A stretch of DNA of 37,947 nucleotides from an uncultured Mycoplasmatota bacterium (GCA_947642475.1 CANRSQ010000007.1:1-37947); one strand, 5' to 3'. Numbered from the stretch's first letter, positions 1-6,742 are shown. Notes: generated from the letters alone by a model not told the origin. Program-made: numbers and translations.

Positions 1-29
1 GATATATAGAAAAACTATATATCTTTTTC
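1..29 (+). terminator. Intrinsic terminator of an upstream gene outside the window
   Basis: A perfect 9-bp stem (GATATATAG / CTATATATC) with a five-A loop is followed by TTTTT. It would end transcription entering from the left, so the next gene depends on its own promoter. Confidence 0.75.
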
Positions 30-41
30 TATAAATTAAAA

Positions 42-70
42 TTGACAAACCCCATAAATTGTGTTAGAAT
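42..70 (+). promoter_or_regulatory. SigA-type promoter
   Basis: TTGACA (42-47), 17-bp spacer, TAGAAT (65-70). It lies just after a terminator and about 28 nt before the start codon of the pilin-like surface protein, which has a GGGGGA ribosome-binding site at 84-89. Confidence 0.8.
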
Positions 71-97
71 ACTAGACATTTATAGGGGGAATATTAT

Positions 98-1051
98 ATG
101 TACGAAGAAAATAATAGAGGATTTGTATTTGGAAATATCATTTTAAAACTATTAGTAGCAGTAATAGTTGTATTTCTTATTATTTGGTTATTTCCAACAA
201 AAGGTTATATCAATAACCAAATAGATAAAAAAATAGGTGTTTCTGAAAACCAAGTATTTACAAATAACTTAAACACAATGAAAGAAGCAGCTTTAGGGTA
301 TTATATAGGTAACCGTTTACCACAAACAAATAAAGCTGAAAAGATGACTTTAGAAGACATGATAGATAAAAATCTAATTACTGAGATTACTGATAATAAT
401 GGTAAATCATGTGATACAGAAAAATCTTATGTTGAAGTTACAAAAAATAAAGATGATTATAAATTAAAAGTAAACTTAACTTGTGGAAAAACAGAAAAGT
501 ATATTATTAGTTATTTTGGTAACTATGATTACTGTACAGGTGACGTTTGCGAAAAAAAAAAATTAACTGAAAACGATAGTACGCAAGAAGATGATAAAAC
601 AGTAGCTACTGCTAGTGAATGTGAATATTCAAAAGCAAGTAACGGTTACTGGACAAATTATGGTAACTGGTCAAATTGGACAACCGCAAAAATAAATAGT
701 TCAAATAGTAGACAAGTTCAAACAAAAACAGAAAGAGTTCAAATTGGAACAAAAACAGTTCAAAATGGAACTACCATTCAAAAACATACTCCAAAAAAAC
801 TAACGTATAGTAATGGAGCAGTTGTATACGAATGTGGTAGTGAGTACACCAACGCTGGAAGATATACATCTCCAAAATACTGTCTTAAAGCCGTTCCAAA
901 ATATGAACAAGCTCCAGTTTATAAAGATGTTACATATTATAAATATCGTGACCGTAAATATGTAAATAAAAATACTGATTATAAATGGAGTACATGTAAT
1001 AATAGTGAATTATTAAATAACGGATACATTCAAACCGGAAAAACAAGATAA
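98..1051 (+). CDS. Membrane-anchored, pilin-like surface protein with a W-rich repeat-like domain
   Basis: 317 residues. The N-terminus has a short polar head ending R-G-F at residues 7-9, then one hydrophobic helix (about 10-33), like a class III signal or pilin helix but without the usual Glu five residues after the cleavage point. Residues about 50-140 (N-x-M-K-E-A-A-L-x-Y-Y, then L-E-D-M-I-D-K-N-L-I) resemble the globular part of short prepilin-like proteins; compare the smaller protein at 25793. A Cys-containing region follows with W185, W191 and W194 and an S-x-S-R-Q-V-Q-T-K-T-E-R segment, a layout I associate with Firmicutes surface proteins that have thrombospondin-1-like W-x-x-W modules; Y-Y-K-Y-R-D-R near the end fits that type. 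Probably exported and cell-surface; function unknown. Monocistronic, between its own promoter and terminator. Confidence 0.7.
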   Translation: MYEENNRGFVFGNIILKLLVAVIVVFLIIWLFPTKGYINNQIDKKIGVSENQVFTNNLNTMKEAALGYYIGNRLPQTNKAEKMTLEDMIDKNLITEITDNNGKSCDTEKSYVEVTKNKDDYKLKVNLTCGKTEKYIISYFGNYDYCTGDVCEKKKLTENDSTQEDDKTVATASECEYSKASNGYWTNYGNWSNWTTAKINSSNSRQVQTKTERVQIGTKTVQNGTTIQKHTPKKLTYSNGAVVYECGSEYTNAGRYTSPKYCLKAVPKYEQAPVYKDVTYYKYRDRKYVNKNTDYKWSTCNNSELLNNGYIQTGKTR

Positions 1052-1076
1052 TACACCAAATAAGGTGTATTTTTTT
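1051..1076 (+). terminator. Intrinsic terminator
   Basis: Stem ATACACC / GGTGTAT with a six-base loop, followed by TTTTTT, starting at the stop codon of the surface protein. Confidence 0.85.
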
Positions 1077-1108
1077 GTAAACCAAACACTTAAAAATAAA
1101 ATAAACAT

Positions 1109-1138
1109 TTGACTTTAACTTACCGCATATGTTATTAT
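1109..1138 (+). promoter_or_regulatory. Promoter
   Basis: TTGACT (1109-1114) and TATTAT (1133-1138), 18-bp spacer, about 36 nt before the next start codon. Confidence 0.6.
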
Positions 1139-1174
1139 TGATATAGTAGGAAAATAGACAGAAGGTGAAGGCAT

Positions 1175-1588
1175 ATGGAAGAAAAATACATATTTGAATA
1201 CGACGATGAAAACAATTTTAAAAAGCTAGAAAGTGCTTTAAAAAAATATAATATGCTTGCATATAAAAAGTTATATTTTGAATATTATCCAACATTAAAA
1301 GGCGGAAAAATCATCGGTGAAAAAACAAAAACAGATGAAAACGGTGATTACTATGAAGTAAAATTACCAACCGATGCTTTATTTTCCAAAGTACACGGCG
1401 ATGCAAAACTTCATTATCGTGTAAATGAAGCAAATAAAACAATAACAATTTTAACACTAAGCCCAGAAGATATCCTAAGTGAAGGACATCAATCTGAATT
1501 AGTTACATATAAAGGTGTAATGGTGTCAAAAGAACACTCAGAAAAAGATATGTTTAAAATTAATTTATTAAATATGATACAAAAATAA
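1175..1588 (+). CDS. Hypothetical cytoplasmic protein, 137 aa
   Basis: I do not recognise the family. The protein is soluble, rich in charged and aromatic residues (an F-E-Y-D-D-E-N-N start and a K-K-L-Y-F-E-Y-Y segment near residues 31-38), with no signal peptide or membrane helix. GAAGGTGAAGG lies 5-15 nt before the ATG and supports this start. It stands alone between its own promoter and terminator; the neighbours give no functional clue. Confidence 0.7.
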   Translation: MEEKYIFEYDDENNFKKLESALKKYNMLAYKKLYFEYYPTLKGGKIIGEKTKTDENGDYYEVKLPTDALFSKVHGDAKLHYRVNEANKTITILTLSPEDILSEGHQSELVTYKGVMVSKEHSEKDMFKINLLNMIQK

Positions 1589-1616
1589 GGCACATCTAAT
1601 GTTCCTTATTTTATTT
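1584..1616 (+). terminator. Intrinsic terminator
   Basis: AATAAGG / CCTTATT with an inner ACAT / ATGT helix, followed by a weak T tract (TTATTT). It begins inside the last codon of the preceding gene. Confidence 0.6.
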
Positions 1617-1632
1617 AAGGGGGGAAAATACT

Positions 1633-2370
1633 ATGATAGAAGAACAACAATTCATAAAAAGAAATCAGAGAAAAGCTTATCAAAATAATGAACAATTAGT
1701 TTATGAAGTAAAAATACCAAACGCTGTAGAGGGTTTAGTACACTTTAATCCAAATACATATATTCTAACCCTTCCAAAAGAAACCAAGGAATGTACTTTA
1801 TCATTTGAAGATTCAATAGTTTATCTAAAAGGAAATAAAAAAGGTTCACTAAAACCATTAGATAAAATAAAAATCCTTTGCGAATGCATTATAATAGATT
1901 TAACAAACGGCGCTTACACAATCCCGCTACAAATAGAAGCCAAAAGCATTATTTTAAAAGGCGCTAATTATACAAAAAAGATTACTGATTTATATACCGT
2001 AGACCAAGAAAACGATTTGTATAGAGTAGTACTAAATAGTATTCTTGCCACCAATCATAGTCTAAGTATAAGAAAAAGTTTATTAAATTTAGGCACACAA
2101 CCATTAAATATAAATTGTAGTAATTTACATTTAGCAGACACAAGAATCATTTTACCATATAATGAAGCTAAAATTAATTGCCATACATTTAAAGGTGAGA
2201 ATAGCGAGCTCGATATCCAAAGAGAAAAATTAACATTATATTCCGATGCCACCGAGCTTAAAGATACAATAATTTCATCCGCAAAACCATCAGAAGTTGA
2301 ATTAGGAGAAACTCTTTTAAAAGGAAATAGTGAAGTTAATATCGAAACCGCTCCCAAAAGTATTAAATAA
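1633..2370 (+). CDS. Hypothetical protein, 245 aa, probably beta-rich
   Basis: No family recognised. There is a strong GGGGGG ribosome-binding site nine bases upstream. No signal peptide or membrane segment. Short alternating hydrophobic/polar stretches run through the protein (for example C-T-L-S-F-E-D-S-I-V-Y-L and L-N-I-N-C-S-N-L-H-L), suggesting many short beta strands, possibly a beta-solenoid; that is inference from composition only. There is no clear promoter of its own after the preceding terminator, so it may depend on readthrough. It ends in a strong terminator that directly precedes repeat cassette A. Confidence 0.65.
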   Translation: MIEEQQFIKRNQRKAYQNNEQLVYEVKIPNAVEGLVHFNPNTYILTLPKETKECTLSFEDSIVYLKGNKKGSLKPLDKIKILCECIIIDLTNGAYTIPLQIEAKSIILKGANYTKKITDLYTVDQENDLYRVVLNSILATNHSLSIRKSLLNLGTQPLNINCSNLHLADTRIILPYNEAKINCHTFKGENSELDIQREKLTLYSDATELKDTIISSAKPSEVELGETLLKGNSEVNIETAPKSIK

Positions 2371-2380
2371 TACTTTTTTT
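2356..2380 (+). terminator. Intrinsic terminator
   Basis: AAAAGTATT / AATACTTTT, loop AAAT, with further T's. The stop codon sits in the hairpin. Confidence 0.85.
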
Positions 2381-2473
2381 AATTACCAAATCTCCATTTC
2401 TGCATAAAAAAACACGCAAATTTTCTAAATCTGCACAAAAAAAATCCCCAAAAAAGGAATTTTGTAAAACCCA

Positions 2474-2502
2474 TTGACTAATAAAAAACATTAATATATA
2501 TT
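2474..2502 (+). promoter_or_regulatory. Promoter of cassette A peptide mRNA
   Basis: TTGACT (2474-2479), 17-bp spacer, TATATT (2497-2502). The predicted start near 2509 gives a leader of about 74 nt. Both boxes and the spacer length are identical in cassettes B and C. Immediately upstream are several A/T tracts spaced on average about one helical turn apart, which could bend DNA or act as an UP element. Confidence 0.85.
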
Positions 2503-2582
2503 AATACCCACGGAAACATTGTAACCGCTATTGGTGTCTACCTGTCTTTATTCGAAAGAATTCAAAGGGAGGTTATGTGCTT

Positions 2583-2660
2583 ATGTCAAAAAAGGATTGC
2601 TTAATCGCTTTATTGATTATAATCATAATTTTATTGATTCTATTTCCGAGAGGAATTTAG
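2583..2660 (+). CDS. 25-aa hydrophobic peptide, candidate type I toxin (cassette A)
   Basis: The ORF starts M-S-K-K-D-C-L-I and ends F-P-R-G-I. Nearly all residues between 7 and 21 are Leu, Ile or Ala, so it should form one short membrane helix. AAGGGAGG (2565-2572) lies ten bases before the ATG. An ATG at 2575 in another frame stops after nine codons and is not favoured. The N-terminal pattern M-x-K-K-D-x-L-I followed by a run of Ile is shared with the 27-aa peptides of cassettes B and C. Size and composition match membrane-acting type I toxins such as Fst, Ibs or TisB as classes, but the sequence is not one I recognise. Confidence 0.75.
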   Translation: MSKKDCLIALLIIIIILLILFPRGI

Positions 2661-2697
2661 TTCATAGGAGCTAAGGACCTTCAGGGGGTTAGGTCGT

Positions 2698-2794
2698 AAA
2701 AAAAGACATCTAGCTTAAAGCTAAACGTCAACCCAACTAGGGTAGACATTGATATGTTACAATGTTTCCCTTTTTTATGAGGAAATCCCTCATT
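2698..2794 (-). ncRNA. Predicted antisense RNA of cassette A (candidate antitoxin)
   Basis: On the minus strand, TTGAAA (2829-2824), a 17-bp spacer and TATATT (2806-2801) predict a start near 2794. The RNA would begin with a GAGG / CCTC hairpin, run through the complement of the + terminator region, and end at a wobble-containing 10-bp stem (2729-2705, loop TTTAA on that strand) followed by seven T's (2704-2698). At about 97 nt it is complementary to the 3' part of the peptide mRNA, as in 3'-overlapping type I pairs such as BsrG/SR4 or TxpA/RatA. Confidence 0.65.
2740..2776 (+). terminator. Terminator of cassette A peptide mRNA, also fold-back arm
   Basis: GGG-TAG-ACATTG pairs with CAATGT-TT-CCC around a small internal loop and is followed by TTTTTT. 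Its GGTAGACA (2741-2748) and GTTACAATGT (2756-2765) segments are also perfect complements of the leader segments 2535-2542 and 2516-2525, so the 3' end can form either the terminator hairpin or a 5'-3' closure. Confidence 0.75.
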
Positions 2795-2858
2795 AATTAA
2801 AATATACCATATATAAATAAATATTTCAACAAATTATTTATTATTTTTTCAAAAGTTA

Positions 2859-2887
2859 TTGCATAAAATATTGTAATATGTTATTAT
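2859..2887 (+). promoter_or_regulatory. tRNA promoter
   Basis: TTGCAT (2859-2864), 17-bp spacer, TATTAT (2882-2887), about 21 nt before the first tRNA. Confidence 0.7.
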
Positions 2888-2907
2888 ATAAAAGTCAGAT
2901 GTGTATT

Positions 2908-2984
2908 GGACCCTTAGCTCAGTTGGTTAGAGCATCCGGCTCATAACCGGACGGTCGATGGTTCGAGTCCATCAGGGTCCACCA
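2908..2984 (+). tRNA. tRNA with CAT anticodon (elongator Met or Ile2)
   Basis: Cloverleaf with acceptor GGACCCT / AGGGTCC, D-arm AGCTCAGTTGGTTAGAGC, anticodon stem TCCGG / CCGGA around CTCATAA, T-arm with GGTTCGAGTCC, and encoded CCA. The anticodon stem lacks the GGG:CCC pairs of initiator tRNA and base pair 1:72 is normal, so it is not the initiator. Elongator tRNA-Met and lysidine-modified tRNA-Ile2 cannot be separated with certainty by eye. Confidence 0.95.
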
Positions 2985-2992
2985 TTTATAAT

Positions 2993-3077
2993 GCGGGCGT
3001 GGCGAAATTGGTAGACGCACTAGACTTAGGATCTAGCGCCTTACGGCATGGGGGTTCAAGTCCCTTCGCCCGCACCA
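2993..3077 (+). tRNA. tRNA-Leu (TAG)
   Basis: Acceptor GCGGGCG / CGCCCGC, anticodon stem CTAGA / TCTAG with TAG in the loop, a long variable arm (class II tRNA), GGTTCAAGTCC T-arm and encoded CCA. It starts eight bases after the preceding tRNA, so the two are probably co-transcribed. Confidence 0.95.
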
Positions 3078-3088
3078 ATAAGAAATTC

Positions 3089-3111
3089 ACCGTTCAATAG
3101 AACGGTTTTTT
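3089..3111 (+). terminator. Terminator of the tRNA pair
   Basis: ACCGTTC / GAACGGT with loop AATA, followed by T's. Confidence 0.85.
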
Positions 3112-3142
3112 GTTTGTACAAAAATCGACCGTCCAATCACAA

Positions 3143-3171
3143 TAAAAAGAAAATCTATTTATTAGATTTTC
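3143..3171 (-). terminator. Terminator of the tandem-HTH gene
   Basis: On the minus strand GAAAATCTA / TAGATTTTC (loop ATAAA) is followed by TTTTTATT; it overlaps the gene's last codons. Confidence 0.75.
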
Positions 3172-3595
3172 CGCATATATAACTCATAGATACATTAAAT
3201 TCTTTACAGAAACTATAAAGATGGGAAGTAGAAATACAAACTAATCCTTTTTCATACCTCACGATGCAAGCCTGAGTAACCTTTAAAATATCCGCCACAT
3301 TCTCTTGTGATAAATTATTTAAATTTCGCACCATTTTCATGTTATTACCAAGAATTTTTAAATCAAGCCCACTATAAATAATTTTCATATTTTTATCATT
3401 AGTCAAACTTAAAACATAATCAATACTAACGTTAAAATAATCAGCATAAGCACATAAAAATCTCAAAGGAATCACATTAACGCCTAGCTCCCATAAAGAG
3501 TAGGTAGAACGATTAACCCCTAAAATTTCAGCCATCTGTTTTTGACTCATGTCATGATCTTCTCTAATATCTTTTATTCTTTTAAAATTAATCAT
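3155..3595 (-). CDS. Transcriptional regulator with two tandem XRE-type HTH domains
   Basis: 146 residues. Two Cro/CI-type helix-turn-helix domains lie in tandem: residues about 5-61 (M-S-Q-K-Q-M-A-E-I-L-G-V-N-R-S-T-Y-S-L-W-E, then a Y-F-N-V-S-I-D-Y-V end) and about 82-141 (L-S-Q-E-N-V-A-D-I-L-K-V-T-Q-A-C-I-V-R-Y-E, then F-N-V-S-M-S-Y-I-C-G). There is no ligand-binding or peptidase domain, so one chain may bind two half-sites. GGTGG precedes the ATG. It is divergent from the coiled-coil protein at 3723, which it may regulate, and sits between two tRNAs and that gene, a position often used by mobile or accessory regulators (inference). Confidence 0.85.
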   Translation of the reverse strand: MINFKRIKDIREDHDMSQKQMAEILGVNRSTYSLWELGVNVIPLRFLCAYADYFNVSIDYVLSLTNDKNMKIIYSGLDLKILGNNMKMVRNLNNLSQENVADILKVTQACIVRYEKGLVCISTSHLYSFCKEFNVSMSYICGKSNK

Positions 3596-3680
3596 ACTAC
3601 CACCTAGATTAATTTTCCCATTTAGGAGACAAAAATAAGCGAATTGCTACTTTCAGTTATTATTTTATGCTATTTTGTGT

Positions 3681-3686
3681 TATAAT
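3681..3686 (+). promoter_or_regulatory. -10 box of the coiled-coil gene
   Basis: TATAAT with no good -35 hexamer at 17 bp, as expected for an activator-dependent or weak promoter. It lies downstream of an in-frame ATG at 3675, which rules that codon out as the start if this promoter is used. Confidence 0.5.
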
Positions 3687-3722
3687 TTAAAGCAGAAGTA
3701 TGTTGTAAAGAAAGGAGTATGC

Positions 3723-4025
3723 ATGAAAAACAAAGGTAATAACCAAAATGAATGTAGCTTAGAAGAAAAAATTATCAATTTACAATTAGAAAATAAACTA
3801 CAAAAATCAAGCCTTTATTTAGAACATCTATATACAAAAATAAAATTTTATCAAAAACAAAAAGATATATTAACAGAAAACAAACCACTCAAGTTTCAAA
3901 AATTAAAGCTTAAAAGATATTACCAAAAAACAAAAGAATATGATGATATTATAAAAGAAACATATAAAAAAATAGAAGAGGAATTTAAAATAATTTACGA
4001 GCTAAACAAACAAATTAAAAATTAA
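3723..4025 (+). CDS. Small Lys/Glu-rich coiled-coil protein, 100 aa
   Basis: The start at 3723 (M-K-N-K-G-N) is chosen over the in-frame ATG 48 bases upstream because AAAGGAG (3711-3717) lies correctly before it and the -10 box lies between the two. The protein is almost entirely charged helix (for example L-E-E-K-I-I-N-L-Q-L-E-N-K-L and E-E-E-F-K-I-I-Y-E-L-N-K-Q-I), with no membrane segment. Function unknown. It may be the target of the divergent tandem-HTH regulator. Confidence 0.65.
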   Translation: MKNKGNNQNECSLEEKIINLQLENKLQKSSLYLEHLYTKIKFYQKQKDILTENKPLKFQKLKLKRYYQKTKEYDDIIKETYKKIEEEFKIIYELNKQIKN

Positions 4026-4033
4026 CTAAACAA

Positions 4034-4062
4034 TTCACATAAAACCCTTGATATGCTATAAT
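4034..4062 (+). promoter_or_regulatory. cysS promoter
   Basis: TTCACA (4034-4039), 17-bp spacer, TATAAT (4057-4062) with an upstream TG (extended -10). The leader is only about 17 nt, too short for a T-box. Confidence 0.75.
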
Positions 4063-4085
4063 GTATATAGGAAAAAGGTGATTAC

Positions 4086-5474
4086 ATGAAACTTTATAAT
4101 ACATTAACAAAAACAATAGAAGAATTTGTCCCACATAATCAAAACGAAGTAACCCTTTATACATGTGGACCAACCGTATATCACTTCGCTCATATCGGAA
4201 ATATGCGAAATTATATATCAGAAGACATATTAGAAAAATCATTAAACTATATAGGCTATAACGTAAAAAGATGTATGAATATAACCGATGTTGGACATTT
4301 AACCAGCGATTCAGATAGTGGCGATGATAAAATGTTAAAAGGTGCAAAAAGAGAACACACCACCGTTTTAGATATTGCTAAAAAATATACCGAAGCCTTC
4401 AAAGAAGATTGTAAAAAACTAAATATCAAATGGCCTGAAATAGTAGTTCCTGCCACATCATATATAAATGAATATATAAAAATGACAGAAAAACTACTAG
4501 AAAAAGGATACGCATATGAATCAAACGGAAATATATATTTTGATATCAGTAAATTAAACAATTACTACTCATTAATAAACAAAAATGATGAAATGGTAAT
4601 TGGTGCTAGGGAAGATGTTGAAAAAGACGAAAATAAAAAGAACCAAGGCGACTTCGTTTTATGGTTCACTAAATCAAAATTTGAAGATCAAGAATTAAAA
4701 TGGGATAGTCCATTCGGAACAGGATACCCAGGTTGGCATATAGAATGTTCCGCAATCGCTATCAATAATTTAGGAGAGTACCTAGACATTCATTGTGGTG
4801 GAGTAGATAATATCTTCCCACACCATACCAACGAAATTGCTCAATCAGAAAGTTATTTAGGGCATAAATGGTGTAATTATTGGTTCCACACTGAACACCT
4901 AAACGATAAAACAGGAAAAATGAGTAAATCCAAAGGTGATTTCTTAACCGTAGATAGCATAATAGAAAAAGGCTATAATCCCTTAGTATTTAGATATATG
5001 TGCTTAAGTTCTCATTATAGAAAACAATTACTTTTCGATTTCCACAATCTAGATAACATGAAAGATAGTTATAATAAATTATTAAATAAAATAAAAACCA
5101 TCAAAGAAGAAGGAAATTTAGAAGAACATCAAATAAAAGAATACCAAGATAAATTTAAAGCAGCCCTAGAAAACGATTTAAACACCGCACAAGCCCTAAC
5201 CGTATTATATGATGTATTAAAATCAGATTTAAATGGTAATAGTAAATTATATTTAATAAATGATTTTGATAAAGTCTTAAGCCTAGACCTTTTAAAAGAA
5301 GAAAAAATAGATAACAATCTAAAAACATATATCGAAAATAAAATACAAGAAAGAAATATTGCTAAACAAAATAAAGACTATGAAAAAGCCGACCAAATAA
5401 GAGAAGAACTTCAAAAACAAAATATAATACTTAAAGACACAAGAGAAGGAACAACATTTGAAATACAAAAATAA
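4086..5474 (+). CDS. cysS: Cysteinyl-tRNA synthetase
   Basis: 462 residues, normal length. Class I synthetase that charges tRNA-Cys. Visible signatures: L-Y-T-C-G-P-T-V-Y with zinc ligand C27, the HIGH-type motif H-I-G-N (36-39), W-H-I-E-C with second zinc ligand C221, the H-H-T-N-E segment after it, and K-M-S-K-S at 278-282. The C-terminal third is the helical anticodon-binding domain, ending in the conserved A-D-Q-I-R-E-E-L region. GGTGAT precedes the ATG. The last 17 bases overlap truB, so the two are translated from one mRNA. Confidence 0.97.
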   Translation: MKLYNTLTKTIEEFVPHNQNEVTLYTCGPTVYHFAHIGNMRNYISEDILEKSLNYIGYNVKRCMNITDVGHLTSDSDSGDDKMLKGAKREHTTVLDIAKKYTEAFKEDCKKLNIKWPEIVVPATSYINEYIKMTEKLLEKGYAYESNGNIYFDISKLNNYYSLINKNDEMVIGAREDVEKDENKKNQGDFVLWFTKSKFEDQELKWDSPFGTGYPGWHIECSAIAINNLGEYLDIHCGGVDNIFPHHTNEIAQSESYLGHKWCNYWFHTEHLNDKTGKMSKSKGDFLTVDSIIEKGYNPLVFRYMCLSSHYRKQLLFDFHNLDNMKDSYNKLLNKIKTIKEEGNLEEHQIKEYQDKFKAALENDLNTAQALTVLYDVLKSDLNGNSKLYLINDFDKVLSLDLLKEEKIDNNLKTYIENKIQERNIAKQNKDYEKADQIREELQKQNIILKDTREGTTFEIQK

Positions 5475-6336
5475 CATAAATGGAATAATTCCAATAAATA
5501 AACCAAAAGGAATCACCAGTAGAGACGTTGTAAATGAAGTTCAAAAACTATTAAATACCAAGGCAGGACATACTGGAACACTAGATCCAATGGCTGAAGG
5601 AGTATTAATAATTTGCCTAGGCAAAGCAACCAAATTAGTAGAAATATTAACTAGTACCGAAAAAGAATATATTGCCGAAGTAACTCTAGGATTAGAAACT
5701 GATACCTTGGATACCGAAGGTACAATCCTAAAAACAGAAAATATAAATATTACAAAACAAGAAATAGAAAATACACTAAAAAAATTCATAACCACATATC
5801 ATCAAGAAGTACCAAAATATTCGGCTGTCAAAGTAAAAGGGAAAAAACTATATGAATATGCAAGAAATAATGAAGAAGTAACTTTACCAAAAAAAGAAGT
5901 TACAATTTATGATTTAAAACTACTAGATTATAAACAAGAAAATAACAAAACAATTTTTCAAATATATACAAAAGTCTCAAAAGGAACATACATTAGAAGT
6001 TTAATCAGAGATATTGCCCATAGCCTAAACACTATAGGTATAATGAGTAAATTAACTAGAACAACCCAAGGAAAATTTAAATTAGAAGACACATATACAT
6101 TAAAAGACTTAGAAGAAAATAACTACAAAATAATAAACATAAAAGATGCTTTAGATATAAATATAGTAAAAGTCGATGATAAACTAAAACAAAAAATAAT
6201 CAATGGGCAAAAATTAAAACCCGATTATGATAAAGTCTTGTTCCTGGACAAAGAAAATAATGAACTAGCTATATACAAAAAAGAAAACAACGAATTAAAA
6301 ATGTGGAAAATGATATATGAAAGTAATCAAAACTAG
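5458..6336 (+). CDS. truB: tRNA pseudouridine(55) synthase
   Basis: 292 residues. Makes pseudouridine 55 in the tRNA T-loop. Signature G-T-L-D-P with catalytic D43 in H-T-G-T-L-D-P-M-A-E-G; also V-P-K-Y-S-A-V-K-V-K-G-K-K-L-Y-E-Y-A-R and a K-G-T-Y-I-R-S-L motif. The start is a TTG inside the cysS end, supported by AGAAGGA seven bases upstream; I see no better in-frame start before the conserved G-I-I-P-I-N-K-P-K-G. In many Firmicutes truB is followed by ribF, rpsO and pnp; here repeat cassette B, an IS and an unknown gene separate it from rpsO-pnp, and ribF is absent from the window. Confidence 0.95.
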   Translation: MKYKNNINGIIPINKPKGITSRDVVNEVQKLLNTKAGHTGTLDPMAEGVLIICLGKATKLVEILTSTEKEYIAEVTLGLETDTLDTEGTILKTENINITKQEIENTLKKFITTYHQEVPKYSAVKVKGKKLYEYARNNEEVTLPKKEVTIYDLKLLDYKQENNKTIFQIYTKVSKGTYIRSLIRDIAHSLNTIGIMSKLTRTTQGKFKLEDTYTLKDLEENNYKIINIKDALDINIVKVDDKLKQKIINGQKLKPDYDKVLFLDKENNELAIYKKENNELKMWKMIYESNQN

Positions 6337-6347
6337 ATTACTTTTTT
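6321..6347 (+). terminator. truB terminator
   Basis: AAGTAATC / GATTACTT with T's, spanning the stop codon. Confidence 0.85.
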
Positions 6348-6441
6348 AATTACCAAATTTCAATTTCTGCATAAAAAAAACACGCAAAATTCCCAAATCT
6401 GTACATAAAAAATTCCCAAAAAACGAATTTTGTAAAAACCA

Positions 6442-6470
6442 TTGACTAACTAAAACCATTAATATATATT
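6442..6470 (+). promoter_or_regulatory. Promoter of cassette B peptide mRNA
   Basis: TTGACT (6442-6447), 17-bp spacer, TATATT (6465-6470); conserved with cassettes A and C, including upstream A tracts. Confidence 0.85.
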
Positions 6471-6555
6471 AATACCCACGAAAACATTGTAACCGCTATT
6501 GGTGTCTACCTATTTATTTTGGGGGTTTTGGTCTCAAAATAGGAGGTTTGATATT

Positions 6556-6639
6556 ATGACAAAAAAAGATTTCCTAATCCTAGTATTGCTTATAATTATC
6601 ATTTTATTAGTTGCTCTTCTTTGGAAGAGTCTTAATTAA
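6556..6639 (+). CDS. 27-aa hydrophobic peptide, candidate type I toxin (cassette B)
   Basis: Starts M-T-K-K-D-F and ends L-W-K-S-L-N, with an uninterrupted hydrophobic core from residues 6 to 23. AGGAGG (6541-6546) lies nine bases upstream. A 7-bp stem (TATTTTG / CAAAATA, 6515-6540) abuts that ribosome-binding site and may limit access. The protein sequence is identical to the cassette C peptide, although the genes differ at synonymous positions (TTC CTA versus TTT TTA), so the peptide appears to be under purifying selection. Its cognate antisense promoter now lies beyond a 1.35-kb IS. Confidence 0.8.
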   Translation: MTKKDFLILVLLIIIILLVALLWKSLN

Positions 6640-6672
6640 TAGAGAAAGACACCCCAACTGAAGTGATACAAT

Positions 6673-6714
6673 AAAAGTAGACAAAGAGAAAAAACACTTT
6701 AGTCTACTTTTTTT
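6673..6714 (+). terminator. Hairpin at IS left end that shields against read-in
   Basis: AAAAGTAGAC (6673-6682) pairs with GTCTACTTTT (6702-6711), followed by more T's. It would terminate the cassette B peptide mRNA, which lacks its native terminator in cis after the insertion. Confidence 0.7.
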
Positions 6715-6742
6715 GATACAATATTTGTAAGAAGATGATATA

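Larger units (their letters stand above)
2380..2829. repeat. Repeat cassette A: candidate type I toxin-antitoxin locus
   Basis: A 450-bp non-coding-looking stretch, repeated at 6347-8123 (interrupted) and 24005-24424. In order: an A-tract-rich upstream box containing AAATCTGCAC; a + promoter; the leader motif ACATTGTAAC ... TGTCTACC; a ribosome-binding site and a 25-codon hydrophobic ORF; a minus-strand terminator hairpin; the inverted copy GGTAGACA ... GTTACAATGT, which doubles as the + terminator; a short palindrome; and a minus-strand promoter. This copy is the most divergent: its peptide C-terminus and the segment between stop codon and terminator differ from B and C. The toxin role is inferred from architecture, not sequence identity. 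Confidence 0.75.

Noticed and set aside
2055-2357. 100-codon minus-strand ORF
   Set aside because: It lies wholly inside the + strand gene at 1633-2370, with no ribosome-binding site or recognisable product. The many other antisense ORFs over pnp, truB, mraY and similar genes were dropped for the same reason.
2575-2604. Alternative ATG at 2575 in cassette A
   Set aside because: It is out of frame with the hydrophobic peptide and stops after nine codons; B and C have no equivalent.
2380-2829. Cassette A considered as a riboswitch or 6S-like RNA
   Set aside because: The repeat contains a short ORF with a good ribosome-binding site, and two facing promoters. B and C differ at synonymous codons while keeping an identical peptide, so the ORF is the conserved product.
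4021-4085. T-box leader for cysS
   Set aside because: The predicted leader is under 25 nt and has no room for a T-box fold.
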